NCBI GenBank assembly: GCA_948329525.1
Contig: CAOJBM010000004.1
Span: 1 to 44,609, forward strand
Length of the DNA: 44,609 bases
Source: an uncultured Mycoplasmatota bacterium
GTDB lineage: Bacteria > Bacillota_I > Bacilli_A > RF39 > UBA660
Reading direction: 5' to 3'
This document shows, one piece after another, positions 25,303-33,976 of this stretch. The notes under the pieces were generated by a model. That model had not been told where the DNA came from. It did no database searches and saw only the letters and a list, made by a program, of their open reading frames with translations. The position numbers were made by a program, and so were the translations under genes. The stretch's first letter is position 1. Each line of letters begins with the position of its first letter.

Positions 25303-27420
25303 TTATGCAACTCTTTTCTTTTCATTAACTAAATTAATCGCTAATTTATCATTCAAATCAATTGCACTACCAACTTCCAAACTAGTACTTTCTACTTGCC
25401 CATAACCATTTAATTCATATTTTAAACCAATAATATTACAAAAACTAATTATTTCACTACTTGTCCAATTAGTTACATCTGGCATTATATAATTATTAGA
25501 ATTAGTTAGTAAGAAAACTTTACTCCCTTTTTCAACTTTTTTATTTTTTAATGGATACTGATTAATAACATACTTACCATCACCAATTATAATTGGTTGT
25601 AAATTAAGTTTTTTTAACTTCTCTTCAGTATCAGCTATATTTGTACTAATTAAATTATCTATTGTAACTATTTTTGTTTTATCAATATGTTCTACAGTAT
25701 CAGTGATATTTTTATACTTAGCTATTTCTTCAATTATTTTTTTGGTTATATTAGCTACTTCTCTAAATGAACCTTTAAGCTTTTTTGTCGATACATAAAT
25801 AATATACTCAGGATTTTCATAAGGAAATACTCCTGCAAAACTCTTAATATAATCATAATCTCCTGTCATATATCCGCCTGTAGATGATGCTATTTGAGCA
25901 GTACCTGTTTTACCAACAATTGTGACATTATCGGCTTTAAAAAATTTCGCATCAGTAGGACCATTATAAACAGTATCATACATCAAAGACAAAAGTTTTT
26001 CTGCTGTTTCTTTTGATGCCACTTTATTTACTACGGTTCTTTCAGCTTCAAAAACTGTATTACCATAAGCATCTACTATTTTAGAAACAATATAGGGTTT
26101 TAAAACATTACCTTCATTAGTTAAACTAGATAATGCTTGTAAATTTTGAATCGGAGTCGTTGTAATACCTTGACCAAAAGATGCTGTTGCTACTTCTGTA
26201 TTATAGTAAAAACTAATATCGCCTTCATTTTCTCCTGGTAACTCAATACCTGTTTTACTTCCAAAGCCCAATTTTTGATATGTTTCTTTTAGTTTATCTC
26301 TTCCTATACTTTGAGCTAAATGAGTGGCTGCAACATTAGAAGAATGAGCAAAGCCTTGGTCATATGTAATAACACCCCAACCAACACCATTAAAATCTTT
26401 AATAGTTGAATCTTCTACTTTTATAGTACCCGATTGATATTTCGCATTACCATCGTATTTTCCATTTTCCATAGCGCTCATAAAAGAAAAAATTTTCATG
26501 GTTGAACCTGGTTCATACTCATAAGATGTTAAAGGATTTAAATAATTTTCAATATTATCCAAAGTATTTAAATTGAAATTGGGACTTGATCCTGCTGCCA
26601 CTATTGCACCTGTTTTAGCATCCATGACTTCAAAAACTAACCAGTCCATATCTACTTTATTAGTAACTTCTTTAATCCCATTTTCAACAAACATTTGAAT
26701 ATTATTATCAATTGTTAAATAAACATCATTACCACTTTTGGCATCCACTACAATAGGTGTTGTTTGAGGCATTTTATAGCCATAAGCATCTTTTTGATAT
26801 TCGGTATACCCATCTGTTCCTGTTAAGACATCATCATACTTAGCTTCAATTCCCATTTTACCAACAATTTTTCCATCATCACCGCTTTGTGCATAGCCAA
26901 TGATGTAGGAAGCAAAATTACCCATTTTATACCATCTTTTAGAATTTTCCACAAAATCAATTCCTGGTAAATCTAAAGCTTCTATTTTACTTTTAGTAAG
27001 TTCACTAACTCCTCTTTTTAAATCTATTTGATATAAATCTTTACTTAATAAATTAATAATTTGTTCTTCAGACACATTTAAAAGAGGTGCTAACTCTTTT
27101 GCCGTTTTTTCTTTATCAACTACGTGCTCTGGGTTTTTTTCATCTGTTGTTCTTTTTTTTGAAATATATCCAATAACAGTATAAGAATTAACACTCTCAG
27201 CTAATTTTTCGCCATTGACATCATAGATTGAACCACGGCGCGCATATAAAACTTCTTTTTCTGTATTTCTTGAATCAGCAAATTCCGTTAAATTAAGGCC
27301 ATCAACTTCTTTACTTAACGAAACTATACAAACTTTTACTATGGCAGCAAAAAAAGAAAGAACAACACATAGCATAACAAATTTATTAACTGTAACAGTA
27401 TTCTTCTTTCTTCTTTTCAT
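25303..27420 (-). CDS. class B penicillin-binding protein with PASTA domains (PBP2b/SpoVD type)
   Basis: 705 residues; the septal transpeptidase of the division cluster (FtsI group). One membrane helix (about 13-35), the non-catalytic dimerisation domain with RRGSIYDVNGEKLA (61-74), and the transpeptidase domain with the three active-site motifs Ser306-Thr-Met-Lys309, Ser360-Ser-Asn362 and Lys504-Thr-Gly506. Two C-terminal PASTA-like repeats occupy about 585-700 (NIADTEEKLKKLNLQPIIIG and MPDVTNWTSSEIISFCNIIG), which puts it near PBP2x/SpoVD. It crosslinks peptidoglycan outside the membrane. 12 bases behind ftsL; terminator follows. Confidence 0.95.
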   Translation of the reverse strand: MKRRKKNTVTVNKFVMLCVVLSFFAAIVKVCIVSLSKEVDGLNLTEFADSRNTEKEVLYARRGSIYDVNGEKLAESVNSYTVIGYISKKRTTDEKNPEHVVDKEKTAKELAPLLNVSEEQIINLLSKDLYQIDLKRGVSELTKSKIEALDLPGIDFVENSKRWYKMGNFASYIIGYAQSGDDGKIVGKMGIEAKYDDVLTGTDGYTEYQKDAYGYKMPQTTPIVVDAKSGNDVYLTIDNNIQMFVENGIKEVTNKVDMDWLVFEVMDAKTGAIVAAGSSPNFNLNTLDNIENYLNPLTSYEYEPGSTMKIFSFMSAMENGKYDGNAKYQSGTIKVEDSTIKDFNGVGWGVITYDQGFAHSSNVAATHLAQSIGRDKLKETYQKLGFGSKTGIELPGENEGDISFYYNTEVATASFGQGITTTPIQNLQALSSLTNEGNVLKPYIVSKIVDAYGNTVFEAERTVVNKVASKETAEKLLSLMYDTVYNGPTDAKFFKADNVTIVGKTGTAQIASSTGGYMTGDYDYIKSFAGVFPYENPEYIIYVSTKKLKGSFREVANITKKIIEEIAKYKNITDTVEHIDKTKIVTIDNLISTNIADTEEKLKKLNLQPIIIGDGKYVINQYPLKNKKVEKGSKVFLLTNSNNYIMPDVTNWTSSEIISFCNIIGLKYELNGYGQVESTSLEVGSAIDLNDKLAINLVNEKKRVA

Positions 27421-27432
27421 TTAAAAACTCCT

Positions 27433-27726
27433 TTATTTTTTAGCAATAACTTTAATATTATCATTATTATATTCCAAACCAGAATTAGTTGCAACTTCTT
27501 GTATTTTATCTAATGATGCTAATTCACTAATTTTCATACCTAACGATTCATTAATACTTTGTTGTTTGGAGATAGAAGTTCTAACTTTTTCCACTTTAAT
27601 ATTTGACTCAGATAATACCGCTTTTGTGTAGACACTAGCGATTGGAATAATCAAAATCATTATTACTAAAACTAACCAAGCTAATTTTTCTCCTTTTAAT
27701 ACTTTGTATTTCTTTGTTTTTTGCAT
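27433..27726 (-). CDS. ftsL: FtsL-like cell-division protein
   Basis: 97 residues from the ATG at 27726; AAAGGA, 8 bases upstream, supports it over a TTG six codons earlier. Short basic N-terminus, one membrane helix (about 16-35), then a heptad-like external coiled coil (SNIKVEKVRTSISKQQSINE, IQEVATNSGLEY). Sequence conservation is low, as usual for FtsL; the identification rests on size, topology and its place between rsmH and the PBP gene. FtsL scaffolds the divisome with FtsB-like proteins and activates septal synthesis. Confidence 0.8.
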   Translation of the reverse strand: MQKTKKYKVLKGEKLAWLVLVIMILIIPIASVYTKAVLSESNIKVEKVRTSISKQQSINESLGMKISELASLDKIQEVATNSGLEYNNDNIKVIAKK

Positions 27727-27730
27727 ATTG

Positions 27731-28651
27731 TTATATCCTTTCAATTATTCGAAGTTTAGCACTTTTACTTCGACTATTTTCTTTTATTTCATAATCACTA
27801 GGTATGATTGGTTTTTTATTTATTAATTTAATTTTCGGTTTATATTCATTCGGTATTTCTGGCAAACCTTTAACAAGTTCATTAACTTCACTTTGCTTTT
27901 TAAATATATGTTTCACAATTTTATCTTCTTTAGAGTGAAATGTAATTACGACTATTCTTCCTCTTTCATTAAGCAAATCAATAGCATCGTTTAAAGCACT
28001 TTCTAATACTTTTAATTCATTATTAACTTCTATTCTAATAGCTTGAAATATTCTTCTTTCAGGATGTTCTTTATTAAAGTATTTAGCTCCGACACTTTTT
28101 CTAATCACATCAACGAGTTCTTTTGTAGTAGCTATTTCCTTTGTACTTTGTTTTTCCGCAATATTTTTAGCTATAATGTTAGACATTTTTTCTTCACCAT
28201 AAGTAAAAAATATATTAGCAAGTTCTTCTTTCGAATAGCTATTTACAACATCTTTAGCATTTTTTGAACAATCTTTGTTCATTCGCATATCAAGTGGACC
28301 ATCTTTCATAAATGAGAAACCTCTTTTTGAATCATCAATTTGCGGGCTTGATACTCCTAAATCAAATAAAATTCCATCTACTTTAAAAATATTTCTTTTT
28401 TCTAACTCTTTTTTTAGATTAACGAAATTACTATGAATAATTTCATAATTAGAATTAATATTCTTAAGTTTTTGATTTGAATAAGTAATTGCTTCACTAT
28501 CACTATCAAAGGCGAATAGTTTTCCCATTTTTAATCTTTTTAGTATTTCACTACTATGCCCTGCATATCCTAAAGTACAATCGACATACAAGCCATCTTC
28601 TTTAATATTTAGTCCTTCGATTGATTCGTTTAAGAGGACACTATAATGCAT
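27731..28651 (-). CDS. rsmH: 16S rRNA (cytosine1402-N4)-methyltransferase RsmH
   Basis: 306 residues, full length (also called MraW). Methylates C1402 in the ribosomal P site with SAM. Starts [14 protein letters not shown]; the SAM loop is VDCTLGYAGHS (about 23-33); DGILFDLGVSSPQID (about 92-106), RGFSFMKDGPLDMRM (109-123), YGEEKMS and the C-terminal VITFHSKEDKIVKHIF and SRSKSAKLRIIER are family signatures. The ATG overlaps the mraZ stop by one base (TAATG). Confidence 0.98.
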   Translation of the reverse strand: MHYSVLLNESIEGLNIKEDGLYVDCTLGYAGHSSEILKRLKMGKLFAFDSDSEAITYSNQKLKNINSNYEIIHSNFVNLKKELEKRNIFKVDGILFDLGVSSPQIDDSKRGFSFMKDGPLDMRMNKDCSKNAKDVVNSYSKEELANIFFTYGEEKMSNIIAKNIAEKQSTKEIATTKELVDVIRKSVGAKYFNKEHPERRIFQAIRIEVNNELKVLESALNDAIDLLNERGRIVVITFHSKEDKIVKHIFKKQSEVNELVKGLPEIPNEYKPKIKLINKKPIIPSDYEIKENSRSKSAKLRIIERI

Positions 28652-29091
28652 TAAAAGTCATTCCCTTCAAATAAGTGTTCTGCTATTTCTTCAACCATTT
28701 CACTATTAGTATTAAAGAAATTATCCCATCTTTCTTTTGACCATATTTCTATTCGGTCATTTGCGCCGATTACAACACAATCTTTTTGTAAATCGGCGTA
28801 ACTAACCAATGGGGAGGTAATGTTTATTCTTCCTTGTCGGTCGAATTCACATTCAGTGGCACCAGAGAAGAAAGTTCTTACAAAAATTCTGGCATCTTTT
28901 TTCGTAAAAGGTAGAGTGTTTAATTTGCTAACTATGCGGTTCCAATCATTCATACTATAAACATAGAGACATTTTTCAGCATCTAAGCCACGAGTGATAA
29001 TAAACTTTTCTCCTAGCTCGTTTCTAAACTTAGCAGGTAATATTAAACGTCCTTTTTCATCAATAGTATGATGGTATTCTCCCATGAACAT
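28651..29091 (-). CDS. mraZ: transcriptional regulator MraZ
   Basis: 146 residues from the ATG at 29091, chosen by the GGGGGG ribosome site five bases upstream; an upstream in-frame start would extend it by 11 unconserved residues. Two tandem SpoVT/AbrB folds, each with the D-x-x-x-R motif: [16 protein letters not shown] (N-terminal) and [14 protein letters not shown] (middle). MraZ forms a ring and binds short direct repeats before its own operon; three such boxes lie at 29101-29125. First gene of the division cluster. Confidence 0.97.
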   Translation of the reverse strand: MFMGEYHHTIDEKGRLILPAKFRNELGEKFIITRGLDAEKCLYVYSMNDWNRIVSKLNTLPFTKKDARIFVRTFFSGATECEFDRQGRINITSPLVSYADLQKDCVVIGANDRIEIWSKERWDNFFNTNSEMVEEIAEHLFEGNDF

Positions 29092-29100
29092 TTTAACCCC

Positions 29101-29125
29101 CCACTTTCCACCACAATGTACCACT
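29101..29125 (-). promoter_or_regulatory. three MraZ boxes
   Basis: On the minus strand, AGTGG, TGTGG and AGTGG start at exactly 10-bp intervals (complement CCAC at 29101, 29111 and 29121). This is the direct-repeat array bound by MraZ, between the promoter and the mraZ start; the innermost box touches the ribosome site. Confidence 0.85.
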
Positions 29126-29135
29126 GTTTAACATT

Positions 29136-29164
29136 ATATTACTTCATTCCTTATATATTGTAAA
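29136..29164 (-). promoter_or_regulatory. mraZ operon promoter
   Basis: TTTACA (29159-29164), 17 bases, TAATAT (29136-29141) on the minus strand. An overlapping TATAAT at 29133-29138 has a 20-base spacer. Either places the start of transcription within the MraZ boxes, suiting autorepression. Confidence 0.55.
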
Positions 29165-29176
29165 TATTAAACCATT

Positions 29177-29204
29177 AAAAAAATTGTGCTATTTACACAA
29201 TTTT
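29177..29204 (-). terminator. hairpin upstream of mraZ
   Basis: Minus-strand AAATTGTG and CACAATTT form a perfect 8-bp stem followed by seven T. It lies between the HipA-like gene and mraZ and insulates the division operon. The 98 bases between it and the next terminator show no supported gene. Confidence 0.65.
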
Positions 29205-29310
29205 ACATTTTCAATAAAGAAATTACAAACTTCTAAAGGTTGTTCTTCTATACTAACTTCTTCTGTCTTTATTACTTTTTTCTTATTAAAAATCCTAAAA
29301 AATTAATAAA

Positions 29311-29331
29311 AAAGAATAACTAACTATTCTC
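29311..29331 (-). terminator. terminator of the HipA-like gene
   Basis: AGAATA and TATTCT pair around GTTAGT, followed by six T on the minus strand; the stem overlaps the stop codon at 29320. Confidence 0.65.
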
Positions 29332-30510
29332 TATTAAACTTTTAAGCTTATTTATTTGCCTATTCAAAAGAACACAAAGAAGATTAATTCTTTTATCAGA
29401 CATTTTTGTAATGTTTTGATATTTATGTAATAATTCATCAAACCATTCAGGTAAATCCTTTAATTTATTAATATCAATTCTTTTTAAATCTTTTACAACT
29501 TTAATAATTTCATCAAATGGTTTTTCTTCATAAAAAAATCTACCCTGACCAGAAATAGCAACTTCTCCTTCGCTATAATAATCGACATTTAAAGCCATGC
29601 CATTATCAAATATAGGAGTTACATCTAGCCATTTAAGGGTATTAACATTTCTTATAATTCCAAAATTATTTAAATGTCTATCCTCATTCATAATTAAAAA
29701 ATCGAGTATAAACATATTTTCCATTTTATTTCTAGCATCTTTTATACCATTATTTTCGAGTTTTTTTATATATTCTTCATAATCTTCTACATTATCATGT
29801 CTTTTCATATCATTTCTTATTTGATAAGCTGTAATAAGTTCCGTATCTTTATTTATAAAACAAGGACATTTAGATACAACCATATCTTTATATGTGTCTA
29901 AAGTATATTCTACATGATCAAAACCAAGTCTTTTACATATTTCACTTGCTAATGCTTCATTAAACGGCTGTAATACTTCATTTTTATAACCACCTTTTAA
30001 TAAGTATCTAGTTCCATCTTCTATTATCCAGGCTTTTTTTAGCATTCCATCTGTTGTATTATTAGGAGTCTTAAGTGATTCTTCTTTTGTTATTGTCTTA
30101 CTATTTCTAGATAAAGATGCTTCTAAAAATTCTGAATAATCAAAATCATGGTCAAAAAAATTAATATCATCATATAAAATATCACTATCTATCGGTTTTA
30201 ACCAATATTGATCACTTAAAGATAATCCAAAAGATTTATCTAAAAGTTCACTTGAAACACTTATATCTAATCTATGTAATAATAAATCTAACTTATCTCT
30301 CCAACTAGGTATTCCTCTTCCGCGAAACCAATCTGAAAGGTTCGTTCTAAAAGAGGTATCATTTACATCAGTACCATTATAAAAACTTTTTATAATATAT
30401 GGGGCATAGTCTATATTATATACATCATAAATCTTTGTAAAAACTCCAAGACCAGAATCATATTCTGCCATTAGTACTTCCGTATTTTTATTCATTAATA
30501 TACACTTCAT
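29320..30510 (-). CDS. stand-alone HipA-like serine/threonine kinase
   Basis: 396 residues. The C-terminal two thirds have the HipA/CtkA kinase layout: a flexible loop TPNNTTDGMLKKAW (148-161) over ATP, Lys172 in YLLKGG, EALASEICKRLGF (185-197), the catalytic loop FLIMNEDRHLNNFGI with Asp277 and Asn281/282, and the metal-binding FDNGMAL with Asp302. The N-terminal 140 residues do not resemble HipA's subdomain and include a WFRGRGIPSWR motif. No HipB-like antitoxin lies beside it, so it is not a standard hipBA pair. Single gene with its own terminator; substrate unknown. Confidence 0.75.
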   Translation of the reverse strand: MKCILMNKNTEVLMAEYDSGLGVFTKIYDVYNIDYAPYIIKSFYNGTDVNDTSFRTNLSDWFRGRGIPSWRDKLDLLLHRLDISVSSELLDKSFGLSLSDQYWLKPIDSDILYDDINFFDHDFDYSEFLEASLSRNSKTITKEESLKTPNNTTDGMLKKAWIIEDGTRYLLKGGYKNEVLQPFNEALASEICKRLGFDHVEYTLDTYKDMVVSKCPCFINKDTELITAYQIRNDMKRHDNVEDYEEYIKKLENNGIKDARNKMENMFILDFLIMNEDRHLNNFGIIRNVNTLKWLDVTPIFDNGMALNVDYYSEGEVAISGQGRFFYEEKPFDEIIKVVKDLKRIDINKLKDLPEWFDELLHKYQNITKMSDKRINLLCVLLNRQINKLKSLIENS

Positions 30511-30544
30511 TAAGAATCATCTCCTAACTTATAACTATTATACT

Positions 30545-30574
30545 AAAAAATAAGACATTTTTAAACATCTTATT
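30545..30574 (-). terminator. terminator of the rmlD-rmlC gene
   Basis: AATAAGA and TCTTATT pair around an A/T-rich loop, followed by six T on the minus strand, overlapping the stop at 30570. Confidence 0.65.
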
Positions 30575-32101
30575 CTTTCTTCATTTCTAATTTTTTATAA
30601 CTAAAATATTCTGGACTACTCTCTAAGAATGGTCTTTTTTCATCTTTTTCAGATAAAGTAATTTCATCTTTAGAGATTCCGTATTTAGTAAATATTTCAC
30701 CCCAATTAATATTAATTAATGGATCATTCCAAGCTAATCCACTTTCCATATTTGGACGATAATAGTTATCAATAAAATATTTAAACAAAGTGTTATCTTT
30801 TAAGCATAAAAATCCATGACCAAATCCTCTTGGTACATATAATTGTCTTCCACTTTCGGGATTTTTACTATCATAAGGTGTTAATAATACTGAAGTATAT
30901 TGTAAAAATGTTGGAGAATCGACTCTTAAATCCACTACGACATCAACTACAGCACCACTTACAACACGAACGATCTTGGCTTGATCAAAAGGATACTTTT
31001 GAAAATGAATTCCTCTTAAAACTCCTCTTTTACTTAAACTTTCACTATCTTGAAATACTCTTTCAAAGCCAAAATAATTCATATATGCTTCTTGGTATTT
31101 CGGACAATAATGTCCTCTATCATCACCAAAAACTTTAGGTTCAATTATAAAGCAATCAGCTAAATTTGTAGGAATTGCTTTTGTTCCATTAGGAATTACA
31201 AATTCTTCATTTTCATTTTGAACTACTTCAACTACTTTGTTTTTTTCTTCTTCGTACATTAATTCATAAACATACTCTTCTACTGCTTTATGCCAATCTT
31301 GTAACGGTTCAAAGCCGTTTTCTTTTAGCTTATCTGTACTTAAAACATTATAAAGTGGTCTTTTAGCTGCTTGAGGATAATCTTTTGTTGCAATTTCTTT
31401 AACAGGTGTCTTTAACCCATATAATTCTAAAGTATATTTAGCAAGGTGATACCATGAAGTATATCCTTCATTATGAGCATGATAAATACCATATTTATCA
31501 CTTTCAGCAAGGTTTACTAAAAATTTAGCTAAATCTTTTGTATAAGTTGGACTTCCAACTTGATCAGAAACAATAGTTAATTCTTTTTGCTTTTTTGCAG
31601 CATTGATAATTGTTTTAATAAAATTTTTACCATTAAGTCCAAATACCCAGCTTGTTCTTACAATAAAACTTTTAGAATAAGTTAAAGCTTGTTTTTCACC
31701 AAAAAGTTTTGATTTCCCATATTCATTCAAAGTATTAGTTTGATCTTCTTCCACATATGGCTCACCTTTTTTACCATCAAAAACGTAATCAGTACTTATA
31801 TAAACTAATTTAGCGCCCACACTTGCACAAGCACTAGTAATATTATAAGTTCCTCTAACATTTGTTTCGTAACATAAATCTTTTTCTTCTTCAGCCTTAT
31901 CAACCGCAGTATAAGCAGCACAATGGAATACTACATCTGGTTTAAAAGATTAATTATAGCACTAACTAAAGTATAGTTAGTCAAGTCCATATAATCTCTA
32001 TTTGGTAATAATATTTTAGCATTAGGATATCTCTTTTCAACTTCCAAAAAGACATCATGTCCTAACTGACCAGTACCCCCTGTTATTAATACTCTTTCCA
32101 T
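30570..32101 (-). pseudogene. RmlD-RmlC fusion (dTDP-rhamnose synthesis), one-base deletion
   Basis: The frame starts at the ATG at 32101 (CGGAGG ribosome site) with MERVLITGGTGQLGHD, the NAD(P)-binding loop of RmlD. At 31944-31947 a run of four T (coding strand) causes a stop; with five T the reading becomes INLFKPDVVFHCAAYTAVDK and continues to 30570. Corrected length is about 510 residues: RmlD-like reductase (about 1-290, with STDYVFDG and YGKSKLFGE, the catalytic Tyr-x-x-x-Lys) joined to an RmlC-like 3,5-epimerase (about 315-505, with DDRGHY, RGVLRGIHFQ and GFGHGFLCL). The epimerase and reductase would convert dTDP-4-keto-6-deoxyglucose to dTDP-rhamnose. A GTG at 31820 could give a truncated product without the nucleotide loop. 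rmlA and rmlB are not in the window. Confidence 0.85.
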
Positions 32102-32123
32102 TTACAAAACCTCCGTATCTAAA

Positions 32124-32708
32124 TTATAAAACTATATTACTATGTTCATCAAATTTTATTTCTATTACTTTGCGACTAGCTAAATAATCACACATATGAA
32201 CGAATTTCTGTTCAGGAGTACAAGGAAGGGGTAAAACTATATCACTATACTTACTAACATTAAACTTCCCCATATGACTAGATATACAAGCGCAAATGAA
32301 AGTTATATCTTCATCGCTAAGTTTTAAACTATTACGATTACTCTTAATAAAATTAGCTGCAATTAATGGATGTTCCCATAAAGTATAAGTTGATTCATTT
32401 AAGCCTTTTTTTAAAGAATCATGCATAAGACATGAAAATATTATTAAGTCTTTCTTTCGCTCATCAAATTTATAAATACCAAATAACTCATAAGCAATTC
32501 TAACTACTGCTTTCGTATGCCTTAAAAGGCCACCTTCCCCACAAGCATAGCTAGGATGATATTTCCCAGTACTAGCTGCTTCAATCTTAAAAAAATAATC
32601 TGGTATTTTATTAATCATAATACATAAACTTTCTTTTATAGCATTATCTTTTATATAATCAATCTCTTGTTTAAAATAATCTGTTTTCGTAATACATTCT
32701 GTTTTCAT
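32124..32708 (-). CDS. HD-domain hydrolase
   Basis: 194 residues, soluble. HD superfamily with GGLLRHTKAVVRIA (His64), SCLMHDSLKKG (His96-Asp97), WEHPLIAANFI, ISSHMGKF and FVHMCDYLASRK (Asp in the last). The pattern resembles the HD part of YhaM-type 3'-5' exonucleases and related phosphohydrolases but without an OB domain. Ribosome site AGGTGGTGGTAGT before the ATG. It is 22 bases before the rml fusion on the same strand. Substrate not known. Confidence 0.75.
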   Translation of the reverse strand: MKTECITKTDYFKQEIDYIKDNAIKESLCIMINKIPDYFFKIEAASTGKYHPSYACGEGGLLRHTKAVVRIAYELFGIYKFDERKKDLIIFSCLMHDSLKKGLNESTYTLWEHPLIAANFIKSNRNSLKLSDEDITFICACISSHMGKFNVSKYSDIVLPLPCTPEQKFVHMCDYLASRKVIEIKFDEHSNIVL

Positions 32709-32752
32709 ACTACCACCACCTAAATTATACTAAACTTCCAACTTTTTTTCTA

Positions 32753-33352
32753 CTAATATATTTTTTCTAATTTTATTTCTTTTTCTGCCTGATCAACAAA
32801 ATCACATATTTCTTCTAAAGAATTAAAATTATCTATATTCATTAAATCAACTGGAGAATACTTGATTTCATCACCATTATTAAACTTATACAAAAGAACT
32901 TCAAAATCTTCTTTATGTTTTAAAAATACTTCTATTATATGAATCTTACTTAACTTTTCATCTAGTGAAAAAATCTCCCAAAGTGTTGTTAAAAGAAATC
33001 CAATACTAGCAAGAGAACCAGAAAATGATTTCATAAGCAAAACATATAAATTTAAGAAAGCAGAAGAAACATCACACTCAAGTGATAACAAACACACTTC
33101 AAATATGCCATAAAAAAGAATACCCGAAAATACAATAATTTTTTTTTCATATTTTGCATATACTTTATATTCTTGGCTAAAATTCCAAAATTGTCTTTCT
33201 AATTTTTCTAGTAATTCTTCTCTAATTGCTTCACTTTTTCCAAACAACTCATTTTTTCCATCCGCATATAAAACAGCATAATTATCTCTATCCTCATCAA
33301 TATCAATAATATAATCTTTTTTATCCTCTTTATTAATTGTTAAATCAACCAT
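32753..33352 (-). CDS. unknown membrane protein, paralogue 1
   Basis: 199 residues: a soluble N-terminal part with DYIIDIDEDRDNY and a coiled LLEKLERQFW region, two membrane segments (about 72-92 and 98-120), and an acidic soluble C-terminus with DLMNIDNFNSLEEICDFVDQ. No family recognised. The next gene upstream is also 199 residues with the same layout (DYIVDI, LEKQYKELVDDF, two membrane segments, acidic tail), so the two are a tandem duplication that has diverged. 13-bp gap between them, same strand, behind lepA. Confidence 0.5.
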   Translation of the reverse strand: MVDLTINKEDKKDYIIDIDEDRDNYAVLYADGKNELFGKSEAIREELLEKLERQFWNFSQEYKVYAKYEKKIIVFSGILFYGIFEVCLLSLECDVSSAFLNLYVLLMKSFSGSLASIGFLLTTLWEIFSLDEKLSKIHIIEVFLKHKEDFEVLLYKFNNGDEIKYSPVDLMNIDNFNSLEEICDFVDQAEKEIKLEKIY

Positions 33353-33365
33353 TTAAACCACCCTA

Positions 33366-33965
33366 CTACTTTTCTTTTTCGGCAATATATCGTAACATTT
33401 TTATTTGTGCCTTTACTTCTTCGCTTTGCATACTTTCGATAAATGAAGGCATTTTTTTTGTGCTGTCACTTATATTAGCAATATTTAAGCCATATGTAAA
33501 GTCCCCATTTGGTAGTTCGATCAGGAAGTTTTCTTTCTTTTCTAGGTATCTTTTGATAATTTTAACCTTTATATATTCATTAATAGAAGAAGAAACAAGT
33601 TTATAATCTCTTTTTCCTGTAGTCATAAAAAATGAGAATCCACTAATCATTAAAACTAAATATTTCCAAAAGTTATCTTCACTATAAAAAAGACTATTAA
33701 CAAAAATCAAATAGAATACATCTAAAGTTGTTCTTAACGTTTCTAATCCTAACACTTTATCTTTACAAGAAAAAAAGTCATCAACTAATTCTTTATATTG
33801 TTTTTCTAATCTTGAACAAATTATATTATAATTACGAATTGTAAAAGGTGCCTTGGTAATACTACAATCTTTATATTTTATCCCAATATAGAAATCATCT
33901 TCATATCCATAAAAAATATCAACTATATAATCATTACTAATATTCTTATAATCTAAATCTATCAT
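33366..33965 (-). CDS. unknown membrane protein, paralogue 2
   Basis: 199 residues with the same plan as its neighbour: DYIVDIFYGYEDDFY near the N-terminus, SRLEKQYKELVDDFF before two membrane segments (about 78-112), then a soluble part with FLIELPNGDFTYGLNIANIS and a C-terminal helix. No known family. It starts 11 bases behind lepA and so is probably transcribed with it, but nothing shows a role in translation. Confidence 0.5.
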   Translation of the reverse strand: MIDLDYKNISNDYIVDIFYGYEDDFYIGIKYKDCSITKAPFTIRNYNIICSRLEKQYKELVDDFFSCKDKVLGLETLRTTLDVFYLIFVNSLFYSEDNFWKYLVLMISGFSFFMTTGKRDYKLVSSSINEYIKVKIIKRYLEKKENFLIELPNGDFTYGLNIANISDSTKKMPSFIESMQSEEVKAQIKMLRYIAEKEK

Positions 33966-33976
33966 GTAAATCTCTC

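Noticed and set aside
29189..29295. Open minus-strand frame of about 30 codons (KKVIKTEEVSIEEQP...ENVKLCK) between the HipA-like gene and mraZ
   Set aside because: It has no start codon or ribosome site and runs into a terminator hairpin. It may be a scrap of a lost gene, but nothing supports this.
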